From Anthostomella pinea (lineage: Eukaryota; Ascomycota; Sordariomycetes; Xylariales; Xylariaceae): a stretch of 64,000 nucleotides of DNA. Position numbers and translations under genes: made by a program. This document shows, piece after piece, positions 25,340 to 37,041 of this stretch. Within the stretch, counting starts at the first letter, position 1. Each line of letters starts with the position of its first letter. The stretch spans positions 1,054,001-1,118,000 of the forward strand of contig CAUWAG010000007.1 of assembly GCA_963556695.1 (NCBI GenBank). Reading direction: 5' to 3'. The notes beneath the pieces were generated by a model. The model was not told the DNA's origin. It did no database searches and saw only the letters and a list, made by a program, of their open reading frames with translations.

Positions 25340-27275
25340 ACATCTCCCACCCCCCTGCAAACCACCCCCCCGCGGACCAGCGCGTTCTGACCCACAAACG
25401 CGTAATTCACCAACCACCAGGATTATGGTGATCCACCATCTACACCATCACTTTTGCATCTTTTTTTTCACAAAGCACACTATTTGAATCCTTATCCACT
25501 GCTGAATCTCATGATGTCATTTTACGACCGTCAAATAAAAGCTGAAGCCGCCATTTTGGCCATCCAACGCGGAGCTCCAGTCCGCTCGTCAGCCCTCGAA
25601 TGGCAAATCAGTCGCTCATACGTCAACCGACGAATCTCTGGCACCCCAATGCGGAATGAGACCAGCGCTCTCCAACAGGCTCTCTCACTGTATCTCGAAC
25701 ATAAGCTGGCAAGCTGGGCCCTGGGGTAAGCACGGCTAGGGTATTCTCCGGCGGTCTCTAAGTTCCGTCTCATGGCCCAGCGGATGCTCCATGCCACCGG
25801 GGATGCTCGAGAATTAGGGAAAAATTGGGTATCCAAGTTCCTGTCTCGAAACCCAGAAGTCAAGATAATGAAGTCTCGTGTTATCGACTACAACCGAGTG
25901 AATGGTGCTACAGCGGCAAATATCAACATTTTTTTCGATCGGTGTGACGCCCCTGACGTGGTTAACCTCATGCCAGCACGCTGGTACAACGTCGACGAAA
26001 TGGGAATCGCCCAGGGGGTTGGGGACTCCCATTGGGTGGTCTCCGAGGCCTCTAGCAACGTGGCTATGAAGAAAGGGGTCGAGAAGGGTGAATAGATAAC
26101 TGCCCTAGAGTGTGTGAGCGGATCTGGTGAGACCTTGCCGCCGCTGGTGATTCTTAAGGGGGTTAACGTACAAACCCAGTGGTTTAGCAACCAAAACGAG
26201 GACAAATTCACCAACTGGAGGTTTATTACGTCGCCCAATGGATGGACCTCGAATCCTATTGTGTTAGAATGGCTTTAACGTATCTTTATTCCTCACATTC
26301 GGGAGGTCCACGGCAACACATGGGTGGTTTTGGTGTGTGATGGCCACGACTCCCACACGAATGACGAGTTCCTAGCCACCTGCTTGAGAAACAAAGTATG
26401 GTTGATCTTTTATGAACCTCACTGCTCCCATGTAGTCCAGGTGTTAGATGTGGGAGTCTTTAATTTGGTAAAGAAGAGGTTGAAGACCTTACTCCAGGAG
26501 ACGCCCAGCGGCCGTCTGGGACTCAGGCCATCTAAGGAGGAGGTTTTGGAGTGCTACGAGCAGGCCCGGAAGGACATAATAACGCTCCTCAACATCAGAA
26601 TTGCCTGGAAAAAGACTGGGATTGTTCCTCGCAACAGAGCGGAGGCATTGAAGTCGAAATATGTGATTCTGGAGGACAAGGGGGTGGCCAGGGCACGCCA
26701 GAGGGACCCTAAGGCTTCCGAGCGAGCCACAACACCAGATTTTCTCGAGATAGTAGCTAAAACCATTATCACAACACCCTCTGGAAGCCGGGCTTTACGG
26801 GAGAGTGCTCGAAAGCTCGAAAGAAAGGACCCTTCCTTTGGGGGGCCCTCTGAACGCTTGTTGGTGCGGAAGGCTGGCAAGGCCATGGATGTTCAGGCTG
26901 TTACCATTGCAAATCTACGGGCCAAATGTGAGCTGCTTGAGGCTCAAGTGGCTAAAAAGGCTAATACCACTCGAAAAGCAGTCAAACCAACACCAGGGGA
27001 ACGATTTGTCACAATGGCTAACATAAGGGAGGCCAAAATGGAGCTGAGGAACAGGAGGGTCTATAGGGACTCCGCTGCAGGCGAAGAGGTCCCACAAGAG
27101 GTCCCTGGTGAAGATTTAGGGTCGGAATCGGATTCTGGGAGCTGTATTATGGTTAGAACACCACGACCTTAGTGTATTTAGCAACTGTGGTGGTTGTAGA
27201 TGGCTTCATCTGAATGAGAGTGGTGTGGTGTGGAGTGGTCCGTGGGGGGGTGGTCCGCAGGGGGGGGTGAGATGT
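25340..27275 (+). mobile_element. Fot1/pogo-type DNA transposon (copy A) inside the gypsy pol gene
   Basis: 1936 bp bounded by TA (25338-25339 and 27276-27277). The terminal inverted repeats begin ACATCTC and are C-rich (CCACCCCCC...CGGACCA at both ends, about 40 bp, imperfect). Element plus one TA equals 1938 bp, a multiple of three, and the RNase H frame of the gypsy element reads across the empty site. The ends and transposase differ clearly from copy B, so this is a different family. Confidence 0.9.
25511..27172 (+). pseudogene. Fot1/pogo transposase with three nonsense codons
   Basis: A single frame from ATG 25511 to 27172 (about 553 codons, normal for the family). It has psq-type HTH (residues about 1-60), CENP-B/Tc5 HTH (about 85-130), then the DDE_1 core with YNVDEMG, VCDGHDSH and VLDVGVF, so all three catalytic Asp are present. 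TAA at 25727-25729, TAG at 26093-26095 and TAA at 26276-26278 interrupt it; each is explained by C to T in CAA or CAG. The C-terminal part is basic with coiled-coil character. Otherwise well preserved, so inactivation is probably recent. Confidence 0.9.
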
Positions 27276-29352
27276 TAGGCCACTGGATGCCAGTTGTCTT
27301 GCTCATCCTATTGGGAAAGGGCTGCTGAGATTACACCATCTGAAGCGTCTGTTTCCAGCTTGGTAGAAGCTGCTTCCTTGAAATGTGAGAGCAAGGGAGC
27401 TGAGCATAAGGCAGCCTTTAGGTTGTCAAAGGCTCTCTGCTGTTCCTTGGTCCATAGGTACTTAGTTGCCACAATGAGACGGTGAAGAGGTTTAGCTATC
27501 CTGCTAAAACTGTCTATGAATTGCCGATAGAAGTTACAGAATCCCAAGAAAGACTGTAATTCTTTGACAGTCTTAGGCTCTTCCCAGTCCCTCACGGCGG
27601 CAATCTTGGCTTGATCAACTGATATGCCACTGGTTGATATTATATATCCCAGGAATTTTGTTGATATGACAGCAAACTCGCTCTTCTTGATGTCAGCCTG
27701 GAGGCCAGCTTCCTGGAGCTTCTGGAGGACCTTACAGACATGGTCCCAGTGTTCCAATGGGTCTGCAGAGAAGATCAGGATATTGTCCACATAGGCTGTA
27801 CAGAACTCGTCCAGATATGGGAACAAGGCCTTGTTGATATATCGCTGGAAGGTACTTGGGCCGTTACAAAGTCCAAAAGGGAGCATTTTGTACTTGTACT
27901 GACCAAAGCGCGTGCGGAAGGTCGTGAGATCTTCAGAGGCTGGATCCATGCGGATTCGGTGGAAAGCCGCCCTGATATCCAGCTTGGTGAACAGCTTAGC
28001 GCTAGATAGACGTTCCAAAATTTCGCTGATTAATGGCAGTGGGTAGCGGTCCTTTTTTGACTGAGCATTGAGCTCGCGGTAGTCAACACAGAAATGCAAG
28101 CCTCCATTTGGCTTTTTGGCAAAGAGAACAGGGGACCCATACTCTGCTCCATTGGGAACAATCCATTCCTTGCGCAAGTGTTCCGTCAGATATTGCTTGA
28201 GGGCAATAAGGTGGTCGGCCTTCATGCTATATAAGGGGTGCAGACGAAGAGTCTTAGCCCCTGGCTTGAGCTCGATCTTGTGGTCAATATCCTTGCGGAA
28301 AGGGGGTAGCTCGTTGCTTTCTGTCTTGGAAAACATATCCATAAAATCTTGTGCCTCTGGGGGAAGCCTGCTGCGTAGCAGGTGCTGAGTCTCTAAGTCC
28401 TCTTTATCAATAGAGTAATCAATAGCTTGATCAAGCTCATATACCGAAAAGGAGAACACATTTCCGTAGCTGTGTCGTTGATGTTGCCCCTTCTGACGGT
28501 GACTAGCCTGTCTAAAGAAGGTACTTCCTGAGACTAGGTGGATATCCGTGCCCAGAACGTTCATTATTGCGTCTTTGTTAACCTTGGGATGAACAGCCTG
28601 GCGTAGTGAAGTCTTTTGCAAGGATACCGGGCGGTCCCGTCCTGCTAGCTGGTCTTTCATAGCCTGCAAGGACTGATGATGGTCTCTTGCCCATGTAGCC
28701 AGTACTTGAGGGCGTTGTAGTATCTTCTGTGGGCGTTTCTCTTGCTCTTCCCACTGTGAATCCCTATGGAGCATGTCTTGCTAGGCCTAAGGATTGATAG
28801 CCCGTTGTCTTAACCACTGGCGAGCTGGGTTGGTGATGTCGGTCTTCCAGTTGGTAAGGAAAGGTAGTTCTGGTGGGAAATATAGGCAGTTCCGCCGGCA
28901 GTCTGGTAAGAGGTTGTGAACAGCCAAAAACCGCTTGCCAACAATAAGGTCAAAGTTCTTGCTGGGTCCAAACTCTGCTTCTAGGATAGGGGCTTCCCGG
29001 AAGGTTCTTCCCTGAATCTGGAAATTTGCTGCAACCGCTGTGTTGACAACCTGTAAATGCCCCTTGCCAAAGCCATTCAGGGTGGCAGGCTCATCAAAAT
29101 GTCTTTAAGGGAGTTCCCATCGTTGAGCCAAGGGTCTCATGATTGAACGGCTGCCTAAAAGATAAACCTCTGCTCCAGTATTAATCAAAACTTTTACACG
29201 CACTGCAATTCCATTCCACCGGATGGTTGCAGTCATCACAAAGGTACTGCCGCCTATCAAGCCAGTGAGGTCTGATTGAAGTGATAGAATTTCAAGGGAG
29301 TGGTGAGCCAGTTGATTGATAGTACATTGGAGGCCTAGGTAAGAGACTTTCC

Positions 29353-30816
29353 CTAGGCCCTTGAGTTTTCCGACCCGCTGTCAGAAGTAACATCCTGGGT
29401 CAGACCAGAAGAGGTCTCATTGTCTTCTTCTAGAAAATGTACATGAGGAGTTCTTTTGTCTGGACATTTGGGAGCAATATGACCCTCTTTGCCACATAAG
29501 TAGCATGTGACACTTTCTGCCTTGTGGGGTGTGTGTGATTGGTGAATGTGCTTCCTTTCAGGGACTGCAGAGAGACGGGGAGTCTTCTGATCAGGTGATG
29601 CTCTTGCTGGTTGGAAGGTAGTGTCAATCGCTTGGTTGGACAAAGCTTGGGTTGGTAGGCTTCTGATGAACTATTGGTGTCCAGGTGCCGCAGTGATGGT
29701 ATGGCGGGAGGAAGCTTTTAAGAAGCTTTGGTGCTGCTTCTTAACTCGTTTAATCTCTGCAAGCTATTAAGCATTGCTAGAACAGATGTTCTGAAATTGG
29801 TTGAAAGAAACGTTAGAGTCAAGGTAAGAAGCCATCACTTGTATCCTCAGGGGTGGTGTCAGCTTTCGGTTCAGTTCATACTTCCATTCTGTCTGGGACA
29901 GGCCTGCCTTGCTGGCTAAGAGAACCCATATGGAACAAAAGGAGTAAAAGTCTTGCGCTGATTCCATCCATAGATCATGGAGCTGATCCCTGGCTTGAGC
30001 AGCTGCATCGGGATTGCTGTAAAAGGACCGGAGAAGGTCATACACCTCTTCAATGGTAGTAAGTGACTCGGTGTTCTCTTTAGAAATGAATGGTTCCAAT
30101 GCTATAGCTGCATCACCTTCTATTAGTGTACAAAGCCAATCAAACTTTGATTCTTCTGTAGGGAAGAGCCACCAGTTGGTCCGTAGCTTGCGTTAGGTAC
30201 TGTTCTTCCACTGTTCAAAGGTTGGGTTTTGACCGTCACTCAGCTTTGCAGGGTCTGCCAGCTTGATGGAATGTCGCATGGCATTTGAGGTTGATGCCAT
30301 AGAAGCTGAGGAGTCCCACCTAGGGGTCGTTGTGTGTGGAGAACCTGTTTCCAAGGAAGGAAAGGCTCGTTCTTCTCGTGGTGTGCTGAAATGCACAGAC
30401 TGTCGTTCTGTTGTGGGCCTTGGTGGCTCAGACCTCGGGATCCGGATGTGTAGTTCGGTTTGCAGTCTGGCTAGCTGCTCTGTCGTAAGCGTATCCAGGT
30501 TGAAGAGCAAGGGGTCGTCTGATCGGCCCAGATCACCGCTCATAATTGGTGCCATGGGCTGGGTCTGTGGGTCCTGGAATGTGGTCCTGGAGGAAGATGG
30601 AGCCAATGAAGAGTTTGAGGGAGATTTATTGTGGGTTAAAGCGGTCTTTGATCGCGTGTTTGGCTTGTTCTGGCCCCCTTATGCCTTGGTTCTCTGTTTC
30701 TTTGGTTCTTTCTTTGGCGGAAGGTTATTGGTGTTGTGGGATGTTTGGATAGGTTGGGCTGGTCTTTCAGTCCCTTCAGAACTATCCTGATATTCTGGAA
30801 TAATAATGGTACTCAT
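29353..30816 (-). pseudogene. Gypsy gag with CCHC zinc knuckle, interrupted by stops
   Basis: The frame starts at ATG 30816 and stays in register to 29353 (488 codons) with several in-frame stops (for example TAA near 30680 and TAA at about 30195). It encodes the capsid/nucleocapsid polyprotein of the gypsy element. The C-terminal knuckle CYLCGKEGHIAPKC is a complete CX2CX4HX4C. The pol frame differs (+1/-1 relationship), so the intact ancestor would have needed frameshifting or a related strategy. Confidence 0.85.
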
Positions 30817-30971
30817 CGTTACGGTGTGTTGGACGGAATCAGTGATAATGGTAGGTGTATAATAAAGTCTTGGGGTAGGTGGGTATTTGGAGACACTGCA
30901 CCTGTCACTGTTAGAGGCAAAACTCCTTGTAGTGGTGATCTGAAGACAAGGCTTCTGATCTGGTATGGAGG

Positions 30972-30983
30972 AGTCTTGATATT
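30972..30983 (-). promoter_or_regulatory. Primer-binding region complementary to the element's own LTR
   Basis: Just inside the 5' LTR (sense minus) the sequence AATATCAAGACT is exactly complementary to AGTCTTGATATT within the LTR (31064-31053). No match to a tRNA 3' end (TGG...) follows the LTR. This is the layout of self-priming retrotransposons such as Tf1, where the first bases of the mRNA fold back as primer. It predicts a transcription start near 31064. Confidence 0.7.
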
Positions 30984-30984
30984 A

Positions 30985-31207
30985 TGTCACGGCGAGCGTA
31001 CTAAGGAGCTGGGACATGGCCGGCAGCAAGCAGCTATTACTCTATTGACGAGAATATCAAGACTAGAGAGGAAAGAAAGAGAGAGAGAGAGATAGGTACA
31101 GTGGGAGGTTGCCCCTTTAAGGGGATCCTCTGGTCAGATCCTTCCCCTATTGGGAGGTATCCACTTGTCATGTGGGAAGGTCTGTGCAGGCCGCCACAGC
31201 CGTCACA
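30985..31207 (-). repeat. Gypsy 5' LTR
   Basis: 223 bp, TG...CA ends on plus (TGTCACGGCG...GCCGTCACA), followed by the duplicated ATTAC (31208-31212). If the transcript starts at about 31064, U3 is about 143 bp. Confidence 0.95.
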
Positions 31208-31212
31208 ATTAC

Positions 31213-31672
31213 TGCCTAAGCCGGCTGGGGTAGTGGTCTTGGGTTTGACACTATTGTGTATGGTGTTGTATAGATTAAAAGGGGGGTGGGGATTCAAAGT
31301 TTCTGTCGGCACGGATGCTGTAGACGTCGTGACCATTCACTCCTTTCATAGTCCCCAGGATATGTATCTTGGATGCCACCATGTTCTATTGCATCAGTAG
31401 CATCTTAAGGTACATTTTTATAACACATGTCTCTCTGACTGCTGCCATTTTATCTTGTAATCGTCAGAGTCTGACTTAGTAGCGTAATGGCCACTGTCCG
31501 TATCCGACTCGCATTTGGGCTCTGTGAGTCGTAGTCTGCGTCGTGTGGGTCATCCAGTTGTTCCTCATCTTAATTGCCTATGCTATCGTCCGAAAAATCA
31601 TCATCGTTGGACTCGGGGGTAGGGCTAAGGCGCCTGAACTTACTTCCTCTTCCGTATCAACAACGCGAGCTT
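31213..31672 (-). pseudogene. Broken host gene, segment 2
   Basis: This lies between the copia and gypsy insertions. Reading minus from the copia site, the frame of segment 1 continues across GTTTG (SRPRKQ-ARVVDTEEEV). A shifted frame then gives an acidic stretch (SPTPESNDDDFSDDSIG), and later a stretch beginning MVTTSTASVPTETLNPHPP (from 31336) runs to the gypsy insertion site. Skipping the gypsy and one ATTAC lets that frame continue a few codons (NASDVIKP) before a stop. Function unknown. Confidence 0.45.
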
Positions 31673-31677
31673 GTTTG

Positions 31678-31872
31678 TGTTGGATTCTGGGCTACGTTAG
31701 CCCATCCATAGTCATCCTTCAGGATCACCATCCCCATCTGTGACCCTGTCACATACGTGGCCATATAAGGCCACGTATCCTTTCCTTTAGTATCTTGGAT
31801 ATATAGGGCCACTCTGGCCGCTCTAGAGTAGCTGGAATTCCTCTCCTTAATAGAACACTTTGAAATCTCACA
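31678..31872 (+). repeat. Copia 5' LTR
   Basis: 195 bp starting TGTTGGATTC and ending AATCTCACA. A TATATAGG motif near 31799-31806 may be the TATA box of the element. Confidence 0.95.
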
Positions 31873-32118
31873 TGGTAGCATCTCTGATCGATCACGACCT
31901 CTAGCAGCCCTTACCTTTTAAGCTTTTTCTACTGGTCTGATTCATTCTGATCACCCTCTTTCTGCTTTTGTGCCTCTAGGACTAGCTACCCTTATTGCCA
32001 CAAGTCTTCAAGTGTTTCTCTGTTGTAATTGTTCTTTTATACAGAAAGAGGTCGCTCCTTGGCTTATATTTTGCCTTATTTGTAGGCTAGCCTTACGACG
32101 TATTATCTTTCTTACATT

Positions 32119-35100
32119 ATGTCAGAATCTACCCCAGAGACGGCCCTGGCCTTTACATCTACCTCTATCCCTCGCCTCCAAGACCATCAGAAGCTTGTCG
32201 GCGAAGAGAACTGGGAGGTCTGGGCCCAAACGATGGAGCATTTGCTCACTACTCTCAGGCTCTGGTCTCTTATCCTTGAATCCATCAAGGCAGACAAGAA
32301 GGAACCACACAAGGCCAGTACTGGTGCTATCGACGCACAAGCTACGCCTTCTGCGGGAGCCTCTTCCAAGCCCCCTGAATTGGATGCTAGTCTGAGCATC
32401 AAGAGGTCAAAATTATACCTCGCTATTACCCAGAACATCAAGTCTGACCCTGATTCTTGTATCACGGGTTTATTTGACCCTGGTCAGATCTGGATAGCCT
32501 TGCGACAGGCATATTCAGGCACAAGAATTGACGCAGTTTCATCCGTTATAGATGAACTGGCTGCCATTCGATTCCCTTACCATGGAGACAAGTTCGTGGG
32601 CAACTACCACAGACTAATGGATAAAGTCCAGCGGCAGAATATCACATATCCTCCGAATATTCGTATTGCTAATTTTCTAGCTGCTATTCGGACAGCCTTT
32701 CTAACCCTTCTCCGCGAAATCTCGAAGGACTATAACCGTGGAATCCTCCCTACGACCGAGAATCTCTTGTACCGGCTCCAAGAGGAGATACAGATACGCA
32801 AAGCTCAAGACGAAACCTTTGCTACCAACTTTGGTAAGCCTGCTACGCTTAGCAAAGGCAAGAGCAAGTGGAAGAACAAAGGGAGGGACAGCAATCACCC
32901 ATCTCCTAATGGCCCCAGAGCCTCTGGAATCAACCAGTGCTCTTCCAACAACAATACCACGGATCCTATCTGGTGCTATGAGTGCAGAGAGCTTGACAAG
33001 AAGAAGGGGCACCTTGGATGCAACAAACGCATCCTCAACCAGATCATCCAAGCCTCTAAGAAGGCTAGGAAAGCTGGAAAGCCCTCAACCAGCGCTCCCG
33101 CTCACCAGAGTGATCACACTGGCGCTTCTGGCGCCGCTCAATGGTGCAATTATTCTGATAAGGCCATCTCCATTCAATCTGCCCTTGCTCAAGGACTATA
33201 TGGCGCCAACCAGGAAGTGAGTACCAATCTAATCGACACCGTTCATGTCACGACAAGTACGGACTCGTGGCTGTTTGACACTGGTTCTACCGTTCCTATT
33301 TGCAATAGCAGGAAGTGGTTCACTCGCCTTCGAATGGATCCTGACCTGGTCCCTTTTAACACTGGAGGAGGCCCTGTTACTCCTCAAGGTGTTGGCGACG
33401 TGGAGATCCCATTCATTACCTCCAACGGTGATACCGTCACTCGGACAATATCTGGAGCACTGTTTGTGCCCTCCTTCCCAATCAATATCCTCTCGGGAGA
33501 TCAGATGTATCGCCAAGGATGGTATCTAATGATCCGCGATCTGTTTGATCCCCATGGGACATGGGTTGCATCATTCCACCGGGGAATGTACGTTCAAACG
33601 GAGATCCCCAGTGTTCAGAAGGACGTATACGGAATCAATCAAGCCCCGGACGTGTTCACCAATATGGTATCCAAGGATTCTTCCCAGGAACTTACCTCTC
33701 AAGCCAAATCTGCGGCACTGAGACTACTCCACCGCTGGCATACGAGACTAGGCCACCGATCTATTGGCGACCTTATCAAGACGGCCAGTATTACCAAACG
33801 GATCGAATTGCCACCAAATATACGAGAGTTGACAAAAGAATTCACCTGTTTAGAGTGTCTTGAGTCCAATCTATGTCGCCTAGTCTCTCGAGTTGAGCAG
33901 GAACATCCAAACCATGCTTTAGACCTGGTCCATATAGATACAGCCAAGCACTCTGTCCAAGGCTATGATGGTTCTCTCTATGCCACCGTATTTGTGGATG
34001 GCAAGTCTCGTTTGAGGGAGTACTGCCCTCACGAGAAGAAAGGGGAAGCTTTTGACCAAGCCATTTGCTACTGTGAATACGCTCACACCCAGTACGGGCG
34101 TTATCCGAAGCGATTCCGAATGGATGGTGGTTCTGAATATGCGAGATTCAAGCAATGGGGCGCTAAACATGGTATCGCTTTCGAAATCAGCGCCCCATAC
34201 ACTCCCGAGCAGAACGGAGTGGCTGAGAGGTCCTTTGGCGTTATACATGCTCTCATTCGCAGTATTATGAAGGATTCCGGGCTACCTGAAGCCTTTTGGC
34301 CTATTGTTGGACCTGCTGTATGTGATAGGCTCAATGTGAGCTATACATCTTTCCTCCAAGGTGTGAAGAAGACTCCATTTGAAGTCTTCTTTGACGACTT
34401 GAACCCTGGAAAGGATAACAAGCCTGATTTGACGAATTTATTGTCAATTGGGCAGGCCGTTGTGGTCCATTTGCCGCAGCAGCGCCGCCCTAAGGGAGAC
34501 AAGACCGCTCCACATGCAAGGAGAGGTTGTATTCTTCGTTTCCTTGGTTCCAACCAGTATCAGGTGTATCTTACACACCTGAGAAAGGTTATAGTTACTG
34601 CCCATCTTGAGATTTTGGATGGGTACGTACTTTCAGGGGATTTGACCCATATCTTTCCAAACTTCCGTGGTACACTCAATGACTATGAGACAACCAGACC
34701 CGATACTGAAGATCTGTCGACGCCATCTTTTTCAGAGGGCGCTCACAATCCTCAGCATATATATATCGAGTCAGATAACAGAAGAGATGGTAGAGAGGAT
34801 TCACCCCAACCAGTTGTCAGGTTAGGGACCCCTCTTGGGACCCCTGATATTTCTGATAATGATGCTAGTCATCATTCTGACTCTGGATATAGCGACCCTG
34901 AGCCGAGTACTGCTCCAGCTGACTTGATTCCTCTATCATCTGAACCACCTCGTCAAGAAGTAGCCTCAACGGCTGCTCTGAGGTCAAGAATCCAATCAGG
35001 GCTCAACCCAGAAAGTGTACTCTCTGGAGGGCGCACTCGGAGGACTTACAACCATTACGTGGCCGAGTCTTCCACCCCTGGCATATCTCCATATGTTACG

Positions 35101-36803
35101 ATCGAGGCATCTTATGCTAATTGGCCTTCTTCTGACCCTGGTCAGGCACTTCCCTGTGATGACGAGCCTTCTAGCTATAAGGAAGCCATGGAATCTGCTG
35201 AGGCTCCCCAATGGCTGGATGGCACATACACAGAAATTCGTGCATTATTGTAGAATAACACTTTCATCCCTATGTGGAGGACTGACCTACCTACTGGGCG
35301 TAAAACTCTCTCTAGCCGCAAGTTTATAAGCGGAAGAAAGACTCTGACAGCAACACCTCTCGGTACAAGGCTAGGGTGGTTGTACGAGGCTTTATGCAAC
35401 ACCATGGCCTCGACTATTTTGAAACCCAGGCCTCAGGCGCTCGTACTACCACCTGGAGGCTCCTTCTAGCCATTGCTGCCGTTTTGGACTGGGAGATTGA
35501 TCAGATGGATGCTGTATCTGCCTTCCTGATGGGAGAACTGGATAAAGAGATCTTTATGGAGACGTCTGATGGTCTCTTTGACTTCTTTGAGATATATCCA
35601 GATAAGAATATCATCAACTAGAGACCTGGCATGATTATAAAGCTTGTAAAACCGCTATATGGGCTCAAACAGAGCCCCAGGCAGTGGCAGAAGCGTATTC
35701 GCAACGCTCTGAAAGACCTCAGATTTGACCCTCTGGTCTCTGACAACGCAGTCTATGTCAACATCAGCCGTGGCATTATAGTGATCAGCTATGTCGATAA
35801 TTTCCTTATTTTAAGGGCTAATCGTGACGAGATCGCTGCTTTCAAGAAAGAACTAGGTTCTATATTTGAGATGAAGGACATGGGAGCTGCTGAACACTTC
35901 CTAGGAGTCCATATTGTCAGAAACTGAGCTGAGAGGACATTATATCTCTCTCAACAGACGTATGTGAGAAGGACCGCAGAGGCATTCAACCATCAGAACA
36001 CTGGCAAGATGAACGTGCCGATATCTCCTCAAGCAGTGGAACAGATGGAGTCCCTGAATAACGACCTTGAAATCGATGCATGTCCTATTCAGACATACCA
36101 GTCCCTGATCGGTTCTGAGAATTTCCCTGCGTCATATACAAGACCAGATATTGCATACTCTATGGGTGTTCTCTCGCGATACCTCCACAATCCTGGCTCA
36201 GCCCAATATAAGGCTGCTCTGGGCCTATTTCGTTATTTATGGCACTCTCAAGATCTTGGGATCAAATTTGGAGGTCCCGAATATGTCGGGAAGACCCCCC
36301 AAGAGGTTCTTGAGATGATTCCGGATCTGCTGATTGGTTACTGTGATGCCAGCTATGCTAAAAGCATCAAAACCAGCGCCAAGTCCACCTCAGGCTATCT
36401 GTTCACGTTTGCTGGGGGCGCTGTCTCCTGGGCATCCAAGCTGCAGACTGTTGTGGCTCAATCTACTGTGGAATCAGAGTACTACACACTCTCTAAAGCC
36501 GTAAAAGAGGCTGCCTGGCTGCGAGAACTGATGCTGGAACTTGGATTCATTCTAAATGTTATCAACATCCATTCAGACAGTGCTGGAGCTATTCACTTGA
36601 CTCAGAACGCTGAATTCCATCGTCGAACTAAGCATATTCAAGTCAGGGAACACTACATTCGTCAGGAGATCTCAGAAGGTCATATATGGCTCTCTTTTCT
36701 TGGAACTAATGAAATGCCTGTAGACGGTCTTACCAAAGCTTTGACAAAGGTAAGGTTCTTTAAGTTTCTGGAGTTGCTAGGACTGGTTCATATAGAGGGG
36801 TGA
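32119..36803 (+). pseudogene. Copia gag-pol polyprotein, broken after the integrase
   Basis: Open from ATG 32119 to TAG 35251-35253 (1044 codons): gag; protease (WLFDTGSTVPIC, active site intact); GAG-pre-integrase zinc motif (HRWHTRLGH...CLECLESN); and integrase with VHIDTAKH, RMDGGSEY and PEQNGVAERSFG. After the stop a frameshift near 35340 moves to the frame holding RT. TAG 35619-35621 and TGA 35925-35927 interrupt it. The RT active site reads YVDN (35790-35801) in place of YVDD. RNase H (VGYCDAS-like IGYCDASYAK, VAQSTVESEYYTL, HIQVREHYIR) is intact to 36803. Dead, although the first two thirds are open. Confidence 0.93.
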
Positions 36804-36841
36804 TATTCTGGTTATGTTAATTCCCTCAGTCTGAGAGGGCG

Positions 36842-37036
36842 TGTTGGATTCTGGGCTACGTTAGCCCATCCATAGTCATCCTTCAGGATCACCATCCCCA
36901 TCTGTGACTCTGTCACATACGTGGCCACATAAGGCCACGTATCCTTTCCTTTAGTATCTTGGATATATAGGGCCACTCTGGCCGCTCCAGAGTAGCTGGA
37001 ATTCCTCTCCTTAATAGAACACTTTGAAATCTCACA
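36842..37036 (+). repeat. Copia 3' LTR
   Basis: Matches the 5' LTR except at three C/T positions. Followed by the duplicated GTTTG (37037-37041). Confidence 0.95.
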
Positions 37037-37041
37037 GTTTG

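Larger units (their letters stand above)
22698..29352 (-). pseudogene. Gypsy pol: protease-RT-RNase H-integrase-chromodomain, broken
   Basis: One frame with nonsense codons, interrupted by a pogo element (25340-27275) and a SINE-like element (22818-23371). Removing each with one target copy keeps or restores the frame. The protease active site reads NTGA instead of DTGA/DSGA (about 29171-29182). The RT block YVDN (27793-27782) replaces YxDD. RNase H has ETDASDG and, beyond the pogo insertion, FTDHQALQYF. The integrase has its zinc motif (with CAHCPECGRG) and DDE residues in MDFKTM, LDHGPQF and PQTDGQIET. A chromodomain follows (EWEVNKILSFRQ...YQAEWTGHDP). The original C-terminus is the Lys/Ser tail ending at 22698. 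The integrase core looks intact, but the polyprotein cannot be functional. Confidence 0.92.
22449..31207 (-). mobile_element. Ty3/gypsy chromovirus, full length but defective, with nested pogo and SINE
   Basis: 8.76 kb between 223-bp LTRs (22449-22671 and 30985-31207; TG...CA ends; two G/A differences) with ATTAC duplications. Sense is minus. Order: 5' LTR, primer-binding region, gag (30816-29353, CCHC knuckle), pol with protease, RT, RNase H, integrase and C-terminal chromodomain, polypurine tract (AAGGGGGAGAG, next to the left LTR), 3' LTR. A pogo element splits RNase H and a SINE-like retroposon splits the end of the integrase. The near-identical LTRs suggest a fairly recent insertion, or concerted RIP of both ends. 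Confidence 0.95.
31678..37036 (+). mobile_element. Ty1/copia retrotransposon, full length but defective
   Basis: 5.36 kb, LTRs 31678-31872 and 36842-37036 (195 bp each; three C/T differences), duplicated GTTTG (31673-31677 and 37037-37041). Directly after the left LTR, TGGTAGC fits priming by the 3' end of an initiator-Met-type tRNA. A purine-rich CTGAGAGGGCG precedes the right LTR. Domain order is protease, integrase, RT, RNase H, which is diagnostic for copia. It is inserted in plus orientation into the minus-strand host gene. Confidence 0.95.
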
